64,000 nucleotides of DNA from Polychytrium aggregatum (GCF_025602895.1 NW_026516218.1:620001-684000), one strand, 5' to 3'; shown: positions 43,203-55,304, counted from the stretch's first letter. The notes: a model not told the origin generated them from the letters alone. Translations and numbers: made by a program.

Positions 43203-46200
43203 ATGCCCGACTCAGGCTCGAGACGAGATCGCTTTGGTCCCTATAAGGGCAACCGGCGCTCGCATTACTACACGCCGCCTCCCAAGACCAAGGAGGAGGA
43301 GCTGGAAGAGAGACTGACGTCTCTACTCGTCAAAGTTGGCGACAAGGTCGGGCCTGTCGATGCGCACCGTTTCGTCGCATGCATCTGCTCGTCTGTCCTT
43401 CTTGTCGGGCTGTTGCGCTGGGCTGACCTTGCATCCGCTGTGCGTCTCGCCTGCCAACGACAACAGGCCCCCCAGACCAAGAGCAACCTCGAGGTGCTGG
43501 TGACCGTCCTGGAGAAGGAGTACCATGACAACAAGGAGACGATCCTAAAGGGCCTCAAGCACTGGTGTGTGCCAATGACCCTCGACTGGGCAGACCCCGC
43601 CCCTGCCTGCATCCCCATTCGCCGAACACGCCGAGCATCCGCACTAACTGTGGGCTATCCGGGCTGCCTGGATCCAGCATTACCGAGCTTCCGATGAAAA
43701 CGAGCATCTATGCCACGCTTACGGGCATCGTCAACACCAAGAACTTTGATATTGGCGGCGACATTCTCTCCTGCCTGAGCGATGCCATGGACGAGGCCTT
43801 GGCCGGCGGCAACTGGAGATCCGTGAAGTTGCTGGTATGGTTTCCGCGGCTGGGCTCGGATATGCCCTGGCTCGGTGCAAGCAGCATCCACCGCTCTGCG
43901 GATCGAACACTTGCACATGGACCTTATCTCGGACCAACCGAGGTGTTGTTTGCGCAGCGTCGCTGACGATCACTCTGCCTTCTCTCGCCTGTGGGCCCTG
44001 GTATTCAGCTGCGCTACTTTGCCGAGCTCGTCAATGCCAACGTCGTTCTGCCCGGCAGCCTCATTGCCCTCTACGACGGCTTCCTTCGAGTCATGTCAGA
44101 GCCCAACCCTCGTATGGAGCGGGTCGATGCGATTGTGTACATTGTCCTTGCCTCGATCCCCTGGGTCTGTATCGAATCCTGCAGCTCGCCATGTTCTGGC
44201 TTGGTAACCTTCAAAGACCGAATGCCACAGCTGCTAACACTGGACTGCTCGGACTGTAGGTTGCTCCCCAGCTGAGCGACCGCGCCAGGGACGACTTTGA
44301 CAGAGTCCTCCAGACCATCGAGGGCTACGTGTCCCAGCGACCTGCCATCGCTCAGGCTTCCGGCGGCCAAGTCGTGCTTGAAGCTCTCAAGATCAACAGA
44401 GGCGCTGTCGCCGACGACCCCTACCCCCAGCTCGATGTGCGTGCGACTCTGCTACGCGAACGACCGCATCTGACCTGACTCAATCTGGCCCATCTGATCC
44501 GACCTGATCTGACCCCATCTGACCTGATCTGATCTGATCTGATCTGACTACCGACGCCTCTGCAGTTCCTGGACCTGTTGTGGGCCCAGATCCTTGACCT
44601 ACGCAAAGATAACTGGGAAACAGGTATCCTGCTGAAACCATATAGCTATTTTGAGGACCTCTTCAACCAGGAGCTGCAGGTGAGGGACGATCATCAATGC
44701 AGCCCGAGCACTCTTGCGACTCTGCGCTCTTTGGATGCGATCCAGGGTCTACACTGCCGTGGCTGGGTTCCATTCGATGGCACGCCTTTCAAGGCAACGC
44801 ATCGGCCGTATCCGCCTTGCTTCTCTATCGCCCAGAGCGTAAATGCTGATTCTTGTCACCGATCGCTCTCGCTGCATTCGCCACGGACTTTGCCCCCCAC
44901 TTTGACGTGCCGGGCAAAGCATGAACTCCGCGAGTTTTCGCTGCCGCCCGACTCCGAGAGCAGTCGCTTCCCATACCAAGAGCCCAAGTTTTGGATCTTT
45001 GACGATTCGCTGATCCCCGAGGGCAAGGTGCACCTCCCTGCGACCGGCACGATTGCACGCTTCATCCTCGACGACATTACCTCGGACATTATTCATCTCT
45101 TCCCGCACAACCACCGCGAGTGCGCCAACTACCTGCTTGCGCTGCCAGACTTCCTGAACACCCAGTACATCGAGGAGCACAACTACATTCCGCTCGAGAC
45201 CACGATCGAGTGTCTGTACTGTGAGCTCGTCAAGCTGCCTCGGAGCCAGGAAAAGTCGGTATACTATGCGATGCTCCTCGGCAACCTGTGTCGAAATGCC
45301 AAGGACAAGGCGCCTTCGATTTTTGCACGCGCCTTGAAGATCCTCTATGCCCGGCTCGACTCCCGCGAAGGCGCGCACGCTGGCACCGATGTCGAGAGCA
45401 TCAAGCGCCTTGGCGAGTGGTTTGCCCACCATCTCAGCAACTTTGGCTTCATCTGGAAGTGGCACGACTGGTAAGCACGCGCCGTCTGGATTTTTGATGA
45501 AACAGGCTCTCCAGACGGTCCCCACCTGGCACTGCCTCATCTCCCTGGGTGCGTGCACTGACCCGGCTGTCGACACACTTATAGGGAGCCGGCCATCCAA
45601 GACCCTACTTCTGCTCAGTTTGTCTTCATTCGCGAGACCCTGGAGCGCTGCATCCGTCTGTCGTACTATGAGAGAGTCAAGGAAGCCGTCCCCGAGAGCT
45701 TCCAGAGCGGCGAGTTTCCGATCTTCCCCTCGGAGGCGCCGGCTCCAGTCTTTGTCTATGAGGATGCCGAGCAATGTGGAGGTAGGCCCGGTCGCATGTT
45801 CTGTCGACTGCGCTTCTGCAGAGGGAGAGTTGCTGCCGCTTCGTTGGCCAGCAGCTCTCGTTCAGGGCTGGGCCATTAACGGATATCTGTTGGCCAGACG
45901 CCGAGACGTTTGCGTTGGCAACTGAGCTGTTGGCAGCTATGAACAAGAAGAAGCCGATCGAAGAAGTGGAGGCGATTCTCCTGCGAATCTCGCGCCACGG
46001 ATCAGGCATGTCGATCGATAACGAGAACGCCATGAGCACCGACGACGCCTACACCGATGGCAATGGCGCCCAGCTCGTCCGGGACGTGTTTTTGCAGTGT
46101 CTGCTCTCAAACGGATGCAAAAGCTTCAGTCATATTCTCAACATCATCGAGCGGTGAGTTTGGAGCCGTCTACCGGTGACGGTACATTCCCGACCGCAGC

Positions 46201-47441
46201 CAGACAGTAGGCCGGGCAAAGGAGTGGCAGTAGCAGTAGTAGCAGCAGTAGCAGCAGTAGCAGCAGTGGCAGCAGTGGCAGCAGTGGCAGTGGCAGTGGC
46301 AGCAGCAGTAGCAGTGGCAGCAAATACGAGCCGTATTAAGCCTCGCCCTATCCGTGCAGATATCTCGTAGTTTTGCAGAAGCTCAACAGAACGTCCGAGG
46401 CCCGCTTGCACAGCACTGCCATCATTGCCAACTTTTGGAGACACAACACCCAGTTCCTCGAGATCGTGCTGGACAAGATGATGAACTACCGCGTGATTGA
46501 TCCCAGCAGCATCATTTCGTGGGTCCTGAGCGAGGAGGTGCTCGCCGAGCACTACTCGAGGTATGGAGCCTGCCTGGCTGCCTGCAATTCGCACACGCCC
46601 CTCTTGTCTGCAGATTCTGCTGCCACAAATACCTGACGTCCTGTTTGCGATCTATCCCTCGACCAGATGGTTTATCTGGACCACCCTCAAGAACATCCTG
46701 TCCAAGATCAATCTCAAGTCGGAGCAGATTCAGATCAAGCTCGCGGCTACTCGCAACCGCGACGAATTCTCGACCAACGGTAGGGCAGTCTGGAGCCAAC
46801 GGGCTGTGTAGGAGAGTTGGCTATTTCTCGAGCTGGATCCATGGTCGTCCTATTGCCGTGGCCGCAGCTGACCAGACTCACCTCGATATCTTGTAGAGGA
46901 GTCGCTTCAGCTGGTCCAGACCTTGGAGAACTCGCTGTCGACAACCAATCGTGAGAAGAAGGAGGCATTCATTCTCGTGTTCCAGGTATTTTGCGCCACT
47001 TTGGTGTCCGCATGGCGACTGCCTATCGGCCATTCCGATGACAGCACGCGAAACATGGCAATCGTTGACCACGACCACCTCTCTGCAGCGCTTCATCGAC
47101 CTCATCACTCGATACATCCAGAGCATGGAGTCGCAGGGCATCGTGCCTCAGAACACTATCTGGTGGCGATGGGTTGTCGGCAACTTCCGCGAGGTTGGCC
47201 GCAATGTAAGTCACCTCGCTGGTACTCCGGCTAGCCAACTTGTCGATACTTGCATGTACACCAAGTTTCACCCTCCCCATCTACTGACCTCCACTGGCTC
47301 TGTCACTCCCAGTTCGAGAAGGACATCTATACTATGCTTGTCACTCTGGACGCCGTCGTGTTTACGGATCACATTGATGCCCGAATCACCCAAATCTGGC
47401 GGGAGATCAAGCAAATGTACCAGCGTCGTATTTTGGCCTGA
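43203..47441 (+). CDS. CBC1: Nuclear cap-binding protein subunit 1 (CBP80)
   Basis: CBP80 with CBP20 binds the m7G cap of nuclear RNA and promotes splicing, export and surveillance. Fourteen exons give 829 aa: 43203-43346, 43476-43564, 43678-43834, 44009-44164, 44260-44436, 44566-44679, 44920-45470, 45585-45781, 45898-46153, 46360-46560, 46667-46779, 46897-46985, 47089-47205, 47313-47441. An N-terminal Arg-rich segment (SGSRRDRFGPYKGNRRSH) suits nuclear import. The first MIF4G domain follows with SNLEVLVTVLEKEY, ITELPMKTSIYATLTG, LRYFAELVNANVV. The middle has FILDDITSDIIHLFPHN and the C-terminal MIF4G-like parts FDPSSIISWVLSEE-like, IDLITRYIQSMESQ and NTIWWRWVVGNFRE. All junctions keep phase. 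Introns 5 and 9 hold TGATC and AGC/AGT repeats. Confidence 0.94.
44460..44550. repeat. CTGAT/GATCT pentanucleotide array in CBC1 intron 5
   Basis: Degenerate units (CTGACC, CTGATC, CATCTGAC) become a perfect GATCT run near 44526-44547, ending just before the pyrimidine tract of the CBC1 exon 6 acceptor. Confidence 0.8.
46222..46322. repeat. AGC/AGT/GGC trinucleotide array in CBC1 intron 9
   Basis: About 33 triplets of AGCAGTAGCAGTGGC-type. It lies in the 206-nt intron between exons 9 and 10; read in one frame it would give an Ala/Val run, but it contains no splice sites and breaks the CBP80 homology, so it is intronic. Confidence 0.8.
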
Positions 47442-47764
47442 TCGCCGCCGAGGGCGCACCGATGCCATCGATGCCTGCCGTACTGCTGAGGGAGGGCTCG
47501 TCCCAGCCAAACAAACTGAACGTGTATGCACAACAAGCAATACAGCGTCTCTCCGAAGTAAACGGGACATCCAGTTGTCGGGATTGAGCATGCAGGCTGT
47601 GGTCGGGGGGGGGCAGCAGTCATCAATGGGAGATGTAATCTCGTTTGGATCATCGAACTGCAGTGTTTCCACCAGGCACCGCCGCCAAGCTCGTCTTGGG
47701 CGATCAAGCGTCATGGTGCAGTCGATGGAGCCACATTGCTCACGACGTGCAGTCGATGCCAGCT
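47442..47764. other. Convergent spacer between CBC1 (+) and TAF7 (-)
   Basis: About 320 bp with no recognisable gene; presumably overlapping or abutting 3' UTRs. Confidence 0.5.
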
Positions 47765-49435
47765 CTATTTTGATCTGGCGCCCTCCAGCTGGTCGTTCTT
47801 GATACGTATCTCCTGCTCGAGCTTGCGCACGATTTCTTCCAGACGTTTCTGTGCATTCAGGTATTCAAGGAGCGAGTGTTGGCCGTTGTCATGAGCGCAG
47901 AGGACACCGGATCATATCAAGACATTCAGCAACAGCCGAGCCGATCGCCTCACTGCAAGGTGCTGTACCTTCATGATTGGATTGACCGTCCTTGATATCT
48001 CGAGCTTCTTCTCCGAGAGTTTGGCGTTGAAATCCGACAGCTCCTCCTGGAGCTGAATCACTTGGTGGCGGCGTTGTGATGCCTCGTCTGGAGATGTGGG
48101 TAATTCGCAGGATCAGTTTCCACTTGCTCGCTCCTCCGCTCGCCTGTACCGATGCTGCGGCTAAAGCAACCCCCTCTGGGGTTCAATTACCTGGCTCTCC
48201 GTCGTCGGACTCGTCGCTATCACCGTCGCTGTCGCTCTGGGAGCTTTCATCGTCATCGTCTTCTTCCTTTTCCTGCTCGTCCAGCTCCATGTCGCCGTCG
48301 TCCGCATCCAGTGCCTCGGCAATTATGTCGTCGACATCCTCATCGCTCATATCTCGATCTGCAGGCTCGTGGCCTTCGTCCTGATCGATGTCGCTGCCGT
48401 ACCCGACGTCAGCCTCGTCCTCGGGGTTTTCAAAGATGTCGGGTGTGGCATCGCAGATCTCTGGAGGGTCCGGTCCCGTATTGATGGTTAGCAGCCAAAT
48501 TGGCCTGGGACCAGCTCAGCAGCTCGATACCCACCATAATGCACGTCGTCGGCATCGGCATCGGCCTGCAGTAGCCGCTCAACTTCTCTCTCGACTTTTT
48601 CAATGGCCTGGAGCATTAGGGAGAGTTAGCTTCGATCGCCAGCACCCCAGGTCTTGATGAGACGCCTCCGAGGCGCCCACAGCCGATCAACACTCACTCG
48701 CTTGGATATGCGCTTCCGGAAACGTCGCTTTCGGCAGTTCTTGAGCGGCGGTGTCAGGCCATCGGGCCAGATGTAGTCGTCGTGGTTTAAGGGTGTGTTT
48801 CGGATTGTAACTGGGTCGGCCTTCTCGGGGCCGTCAACAACAAGCATCTATGTGGCAGATTGCCGATATTGAATGAAAATCAGCCCGGGTGCCAAGTGCA
48901 TCATCAACATGAGACATCCCTCTACCACTGGTGCATCCGTGGACAAACCGGACATGGATCGCCGGAGCGGGCCGGTTACCTGACAGATGTCTGCAACTTT
49001 GTAGAACTGCTTGCTATCCAGCGTCTTCTGCGACTCGATGATGCATGGCAGATCGACCAGCTTGGCGCTGTATCGGTTGCCTCGATATTGAAGCGTCGTC
49101 CGCCGACTGTCTGGCGATCACCGGGATTGGCGGGAGTCAGCCGTAGCGAAAGTAGCAAGGTGGAAGCTGGGCTGTCGACAATCGGTAGATCTACCCCGAG
49201 GACGCAAGAGCAGGATCTAGACGCTACCATGGAACCGAAACGATAGGTCGTCCAGGGGCTCGCGGGACCTGACGGCCTCTCGCAGCGCATCGTTGTCGGG
49301 ACCAGGCGCCATGCGCAGGATGAAATGCTCCTCGATCGGCGGCTCATGTTCCTTCTCCTTTTCCTCGACTCGCTTGAGGTTTTTGAGCTTGATCTTGGTG
49401 CTGGACTTTGTCGGAGCCTTGGTCTTGGTGCTCAT
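47765..49435 (-). CDS. TAF7: TFIID subunit TAF7
   Basis: TAF7 is a TFIID component that pairs with TAF1. Seven exons give 344 aa: 49435-49228, 49110-48980, 48847-48698, 48607-48535, 48460-48191, 48087-47969, 47848-47765. After a Lys/Thr-rich N terminus the TAFII55 domain shows EEHFILRMAPG, RYSAKLVDLPCIIESQKTLD, FYKVADICQMLVVDG, then IWPDGLTPPLKNCRKRRFRK. The segment after this is an extremely acidic region of about 80 residues encoded by exon 5 (DEDVDDIIAEALDADDGD, then a Glu/Asp/Ser run). The C terminus is a predicted coiled coil (QVIQLQEELSDFNAKLSEKK ... RLEEIVRKLEQEI). ATG 49435 gives MSTKTKAPTK. Confidence 0.93.
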
Positions 49436-50021
49436 GGCGTGTTGGGCGGCGGGCGGGATCGGTGAGATGGGGGGGGGAGCAGAGCACGATTCCAGATGCG
49501 GTCGCGAGGAGTGACAACCCCGCCTTGGCTGGACTTGTGCTTGGTGGGAGTCGCGGTTGGCTCCATCCGTTGGCTCTGTCGCTGGTTCCATCCGCTGGCT
49601 CACGTGATGGGGTATTCATGAGTTGGATCACTCCGCGACCCACGTATCTCCAAGTGGTAAAGTGTAAACTCTACGGCGCTTGCATTCGATCCTCTGGACA
49701 TCTCTGTGCAAAGCACCGTTTCTCAAGATCAAAGCAGTCGGTCGAGCGAGTCGCTCGTGTGCTCTTGGCCTTGGGCGGCTATGGTGATGATGAAATCGTT
49801 CAAGTGACGAGGTGAGCCTGAGTCTCATTGGACTCGATAAGTATTCCTTCCCTTGCTTCCACGAGGCATCCCCAAAAGCAAACACCATGCCCGTCCCCTC
49901 CGACACTCGTCGGCAATATCGAGCGATGGGTGTATTCAGCATTCGGGAAAATGGCAACTCTGGCCCCACACAGTGGCCCGTTTCGTATTGGGTGTGCTGT
50001 ATTTGTCGAACCATCAGGACA
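49436..50021. other. Spacer between the C2H2 gene 3' end and TAF7 start
   Basis: About 590 bp on the way from the C2H2 stop to the TAF7 ATG, both on the minus strand. GGTTCC/GTTGGCTC-type short repeats sit near 49550-49600. No gene supported. Confidence 0.45.
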
Positions 50022-50669
50022 TCAGTCGTTGTGGCAAGACGAGACCGATGAAAGTGAAACCAACGATGCAATGGGAAGCCCTCCGAGCTTGAATCGACAA
50101 CCTTCGGTTTGAGCCCTCTTGGTGGAAAAATGGCACCTCAAGGCATCAATCCTTCCAAATCCTTTGAGACAGGCTGGGCACACCCATGGCATATCGACTG
50201 TATGCACACATCGGATGTGTCGACCGAGCTCTTGTTTCCGACCAAAGTCCATCAGACAATGGGGGCAAATGAACAACTTCCGGGCTGCAGAACTGAGAAC
50301 TGGTCCTTTGACGAGTGAATCATGGGTACGGATGGAACGAGCCAACTTTGAGGCCGCATCCTTGGGCGCCAAGGATCGAGGACGAGTCGGCTGCAGTGCC
50401 ATTTCCCTTTCTGAAGTCAAGAGTGCGGAACAATACTGATCCAGTGGATGCAGATATACCCCGGACATGGAAACACCTTTATGCGCCTCACATGGACAGC
50501 CACTTCGGAGCAGTATGGAGGACACTGGCACACCAGATAAAGGGATGGCCGGCGACCCAACACGGAGCCGTGGATGTCCTGAAAATACAGGGGTGCCTTG
50601 TGGGGATACTTGTGTGGATCCCCGTGTGAGGTCTTCCTCGGACTCGTTCAGGAGATCCCGGATTCTCAT
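50022..50669 (-). CDS. C2H2 zinc-finger protein
   Basis: A single-exon frame of 215 aa from ATG 50669 (MRIRDLLNESEEDLTRG). The first ~130 residues are Ser/Pro-rich and disordered-looking. Two adjacent zinc fingers sit at about residues 145-200: FICPHCLMDFGRKQELGRHI with HIRCVH completing C-x2-C...H-x3/4-H, then WVCPACLKGFGRIDALRCHF, whose second His is not in the classical position. The N-terminal MRIRDLLN resembles the short conserved start of many fungal C2H2 regulators. It is probably a DNA-binding regulator; targets unknown. It lies about 2 kb from the velvet gene. Confidence 0.75.
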   Translation of the reverse strand: MRIRDLLNESEEDLTRGSTQVSPQGTPVFSGHPRLRVGSPAIPLSGVPVSSILLRSGCPCEAHKGVSMSGVYLHPLDQYCSALLTSEREMALQPTRPRSLAPKDAASKLARSIRTHDSLVKGPVLSSAARKLFICPHCLMDFGRKQELGRHIRCVHTVDMPWVCPACLKGFGRIDALRCHFSTKRAQTEGCRFKLGGLPIASLVSLSSVSSCHND

Positions 50670-52600
50670 GATTGGATTGGGAACGTGCTGTCGACCAAAG
50701 AATTGAACAGCAACAGGTATCAGTCAGTGCTGCACCAAAAATGAGACTCCGGCTCAAGGCGTGCAGGACGACCGCAGTGTCCAATCGAGAGAGGACGATG
50801 ATAGCCTAGTTCCGCTTCGCTTCGGTTGAAACTTACCGAGAATAACCTTGAGACCTACGGAGATAGGCCAGTGGAAATGTTTTGGAAGGGGTGTTCGAGC
50901 GAAGGAGGCGCCGCTATGTGATAGGATGATGGTCCTTCGATTGAGGCTCTGGCACTGCCCAGACTTTGGGGGCCTGTCGAGAGCCTCTCCTGCGCATCCT
51001 ATTTGAGCCCTCGCCGAACTTGACCCACCTTGCCCGGGCGTCTCGGCGGCATGTCGAGGCGACCAACGCCAGTCCGTCCGGAGCCCGACCAGTATCTCTC
51101 TTGGACAGCCCGCTCAATTCCCCCGCCATAGCGAGGTTTGGAGGAGAAACGAGGTACGGATGCATCAGTGGATCGGCCAGAGAGACACTCAGTGTCGGGG
51201 GTCACGGCGACAAACGAAGGGCGGCGGTCATGGGCATGGGCCAAGCGGATGAGGTTTCGCCGACTCCCGTTGGTGGCGTCACTTGTCAATGGCTTGGCAA
51301 TCCTGGGTTGGGACACTGCGGTGGGGACAGACGACTCGGGGCCTGAGTGTTGTGGGCACGTCCCCATGGCAGTTTATCTCGATCTGCTGTCGGACTGTGT
51401 GGTGGGCATGAGGGCGACGACCCGTTTCTCCCAAGCTATCCAACGACACTGTTCCCCTATATATTCCTATTTTCTCATATACTGCTCGGGACGTCCGGGC
51501 CTTGACAGCAAATGATTCAAAAAGGACTGTGTGATTGGACATGAGCCGCCCACTCCCGCAAATCACCGACACACTGGCAAGACCCAGAGCCCCGCTGACC
51601 TTGGGGCTGCTCCTCTTCGCCGCGTATTCCTCGGCTGCGTGTGCCTCAGCCTGTTTTCCCTTGTCTGGCCGCCGCTCCGCCTGCATCCAAGAAACAATGC
51701 AACTGAGTGCATCATACGGCTCCAGGCCCTGGTATGAGTCACTGCTGCTGTATCCAAATTACAGTGCGTTCCGATTGGTGCTGGTTTTATCCTGTCCCTC
51801 GACCAACCTTGCATCGGCGGACATCGGGGTGGATTGCTTGGGCTCGTTGACAGCGGCCAAGGCGGCGGCTGGGTCAGTCCGCTTGGAGCAATGTGGAAAG
51901 ACGCACATCCCGGACGGTGTGCGGACTTTGTGGTCTCGCAAGACGGAGGTCTGGCAGCCGAAATGCGGCAGGGCGGGGGTTTGGTGCAGCAAAAATGCCG
52001 GGGAACGAAAGGCGCAAAGCCGCCAGGAAATGTGCCGCAAGTCGAGCCGGCGAGCAGCGGCCCTCTCATGGGCGCTGTTTGCATAGATGTGTGCACATGT
52101 CGCGCTGAATCATCTGGGACTTTCGCGAGATCCGATTTGTGCGGCTGGGTCTCGGCTCCGGACGTAAATCGCTGTTGTCCCTGTCACGATGCTGACCCTG
52201 ATCCACACGGAGAAAATGGAGATATTGTGTTTGCATCAGAAGCCCTGGGAGACTTCGGGTCGTCTGAACTCCTGTGACGGCTGTGGTGTGTATCAGCGCT
52301 GCTCCTGTTGTCTCCAGGAGAGGCGGAATCAGCCATACTGATCTATGACCCCCGTCTGGAGAGGCTTGAACGCCTCTAGCTCCCTTGGATGGCCATATAA
52401 ACCGGACCCAGCACGGTGCGTCGAGTCCAATGTCCATATCTTGACTCGATTTCGAGCGACCGACTGGTCCAGCCTGAATCCTCCTTTGGTACCCGCACCT
52501 CTTGGCCACTTCTAATGATGGTATGGCCATCAAACCAATCATATCGCTCTTACTGTCCCATCATTGGCGTCTACATCTCGACACGGCCCCCTGTTCGGCT
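50670..52600. other. Spacer without a confident gene; one weak cysteine-rich ORF
   Basis: The only frame worth noting is 51541-52089 (+), 182 codons from ATG, with a hydrophobic stretch near residues 18-36 (LTLGLLLFAAYSSAACASAC) and scattered cysteines, about 75 bp downstream of an AT-rich CTATATATTCC element. No family recognised and codon use is not convincing. The rest shows nothing I can support; some may belong to the 5' part of the velvet gene. Confidence 0.35.
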
Positions 52601-54128
52601 TTCATATCTCAAACCATCGGGCTGCCTGTTCCCGCCTCAGGTCCTCCATCACCACTAAACCGAACCCGTCCAGTTCGCCCGCTCCCACCACTGACCCACA
52701 GGTTTCGCTCCACTCGTCCACACAGCCCGGCGACCGCCCGCATTATGTCCTGCAGATCGTCGACCAGCCTGAGCGAGTTCGTTGCTCTGGATTCGGCCCC
52801 CAGATGTATGGGCGTCCAATCAGTCCGGCCCCGATCCTGCAACTCTTCCGACGGGGACCTGGAGGAGCCCTGATTTCAGAGCAAGTGTTATGCCAACCCA
52901 TGCTTGTGAGCCTTGGAATCTCTGGTTGTCGCCGTGGAGACAGAGCCAAACCTGCTTGAGCCGCCACATAGGCCCATCCTGGAGTCGTCCATGATCCATC
53001 CGGTCCCTCCTGTCTTACCCCATCACCACTACCACTGGATGAGCATCTACAACACTGCTGATATCGCCGTTCGTTACTGATGAGTATCATTTGTCCCTTC
53101 TAGCCCCTCGTCGATGATCGAAGCCTCAGGCTTTGTTGTCCATATCCAGCTCTACTCTTCTGATGGCACCGCAGATCTATCTCTTGTTGTCAACCCGATA
53201 CGTCTCAAGGAGGCAGTTCCTGTCAATCCAGTTTCCCCAGCCCTTCTCCTCAAAGACATACCTGCAGGGTCCAACCCGGATCCCTGTGTCGCTTGGACCC
53301 CACCCCCAGATGTGGAATCGTCCGACATCCACATGCTTGAGAACGAAGCCAAGGCGACTGTTTCCCTCCCACCAAGCCCTATTCCGAAGGCTTGGTTCGC
53401 AGGAAACGAAGCATTTACTCAAGAGGACCTCAATACCGATGGGGCAGCCTCCCTGTCTATCACTTCCCGGTCAGCTCCTCACCCAGCCTGGTCGTCAACA
53501 TCGGTGTCGACGGATCAATTCCATGACAGTAAACGGAGCCATAGCCGCCACCGAGCCAGCGAAGATTCAGTCGGTCTATATTCGCATCTGGGTTTGAGCT
53601 CTCAAGACCAGAGCATGAAGCGGTTGCTTCCATTTGCCCAGCCATCGCTCTTTGGGAACTTGGTTTCCTCAAGTATTTTCTCCAAGAGCGCCGACAGCTC
53701 CAAGGCTGGTGTCTTCTTTGCGTTCGACAAAGTGTACATTCGAGTTGAAGGAACATATCGTCTCAAGTTCACCCTAGTCGACTTGAGCGATCCTCGGTAA
53801 GTTGAAGCAATATGCGACAGAGACAAACTGGGGGACTGCCACGGCCAATGATATTGGCAGGGCTGATATCTGGGCTCCAGCACCAAGACGGATCCTTGCC
53901 TCGACACTTCGTTATCGATTCGGCGGGTGCCAACGCAATGCCGTCCAACTGATCCTGGATTGCCGAACCTTCACCAGTTCCCTTGGCACTGGCTGCTCGA
54001 CAGTGAGCACGGTCCTATCCGACCCCTTTGTATCCCATGGATGGAAATCCTTTCCTGGAATGATAGGTGAGGAGCAATCTTGCCTAGTCCCTTAATGATA
54101 TCAAGCCCCACCGACGCACAAAGGTTGA
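52600..54128 (+). CDS. Velvet-domain regulator (start exon unresolved)
   Basis: Velvet proteins are fungal DNA-binding regulators of development and secondary metabolism with an NF-kB-like fold. Exon A (about 52600-52880) has HYVLQIVDQPERVRCSGFG then RPISPAPILQLF. Exon B, 53104-53796, begins SGFVVHIQLYSSDGTADLSLV, has a ~110-residue Ser/Pro-rich insertion, then SLFGNLVSSSIFSKS, GVFFAFDKVYIRVEGTYRLKF and LVDLSDP. Exon C, 53978-54066, gives TVSTVLSDPFVSHGWKSFPGMI, and a short last exon would stop at about 54128. The block order equals VosA/VelB-type velvet domains with an insertion. No in-frame ATG was found before exon A, so a further 5' exon is likely; the link between exons A and B does not close in phase with the sites I see. 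Confidence 0.78.
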
Positions 54129-54698
54129 CACCACTGTTTACATTCCTTCCCCTACACCACCAGAGCCTTCATCTGTTCTCAAGACCCTCGTTCGAGGAGG
54201 TGTTAGGGCGACTAGAAACGTGCGAAACAAGAGGAATGGAGCCCGTGATACCAAAGTTGTTGAATCCGCCACAGCGACCAACCTCTCCATTCCGACGAGC
54301 TGACCCTCTGTCTGCCATCTGTTTCGCCGTGTGTACTCGCTGTGGCCCGAGTGACTCTGAACCAAGCTTGTACACCGAGGAATGAGCAACATGTAAGGTG
54401 TCTGGGCCGGGATAGGGCCGTCCACGACAAGTATGGCTCATCGGCACACTTGAATAGAAGATCTGAGCCACCCAATACTCCAAATGCAGAACGAGATGCC
54501 TGAGTTCCACCAAGACCTGGATGGAATGCGACAGTGTGGAGCATGTGCATATCGCCCATCACGCTAACCACAGCGCCGGTGCCGATATTGGCCTAGACGA
54601 GGAACCATCTCCGCTAGTTCGGGAAAGATTGGACTGATTTATTATCAAGTTACTGGCGGTGTACTTGTCACATCACATAGCTTCATCGGGCTATGGTT
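54129..54698. other. Convergent spacer between velvet gene (+) and unknown gene (-)
   Basis: About 570 bp; no gene supported on either strand. Confidence 0.45.
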
Positions 54699-55304
54699 CT
54701 ATTTCCTCAAGATGAGCTTGCCGATCATACCCAGCACCTTCTTCATGGAGCTCGCTGTCAGTCCGCTTGGATATGATCTGGTGCGGTTGATCTGGAGCCA
54801 TCTCTTGTCATGATCGTGGGTAGTCTCATCCCGGAAGGACAGGATATGGGAAGTGTTGCTACGGGGTTTCGGCACTGATACGACGCACATGCGGGGAGCC
54901 GTGCTCGTGGCCGTCTTGGTGATCGAGGGCGGGAAAGAAGGCTGGGATTTGTATATTCCAATGTGAGGCGCCGTCATGCCGGGCGACGGCGCCATCGAAG
55001 TAGTTGTTTGAGGTCGAGGAACCAGGTCACTGTTGAGAATTGTGTTGTATGCAGTGTGGAGTTCAAGAGTATCGAGCTCGGAAGGCGCCTTTGAAGCACG
55101 AATCAACTCGAGAGCCTCGGCCAAATTGACCTGCTGGGATGTGAGGCGATCAATTTCTTCGATGCTATCCTCATCTGTCCAACTCTCGAGAGTTGAATGC
55201 CCAAGGTCATCAGTTTGACTCTCCTCCGCAGCGAAGGAGAGGTCGGAGTAGGACCCGGACCAAGTTGGCAAAGGATTATGAAACTGGATGATTTCGCGAG
55301 ACAT
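54699..55304 (-). CDS. Hypothetical protein, 201 aa
   Basis: Single-exon frame from ATG 55304. I recognise no family. The N-terminal third is acidic with many Ser/Thr/Glu (SLWSGSYSDLS-like opening, then DSIEEIDRLTSQQVNLAEALELI, probably helical). The middle is Ser/Thr/Pro-rich and the C terminus basic (SMKKVLGMIGKLILRK, possibly an amphipathic helix). There is no signal peptide or transmembrane segment. A TATATAA element about 50 bp upstream of the ATG supports a real gene. The paired neighbour at 56.5-57.7 kb is also an unknown low-complexity protein. Confidence 0.55.
   Translation of the reverse strand: MSREIIQFHNPLPTWSGSYSDLSFAAEESQTDDLGHSTLESWTDEDSIEEIDRLTSQQVNLAEALELIRASKAPSELDTLELHTAYNTILNSDLVPRPQTTTSMAPSPGMTAPHIGIYKSQPSFPPSITKTATSTAPRMCVVSVPKPRSNTSHILSFRDETTHDHDKRWLQINRTRSYPSGLTASSMKKVLGMIGKLILRK

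Noticed and set aside
44749-45774. 341-aa minus-strand ORF opposite CBC1
   Set aside because: Antisense to a well-supported CBC1 exon with MIF4G motifs.
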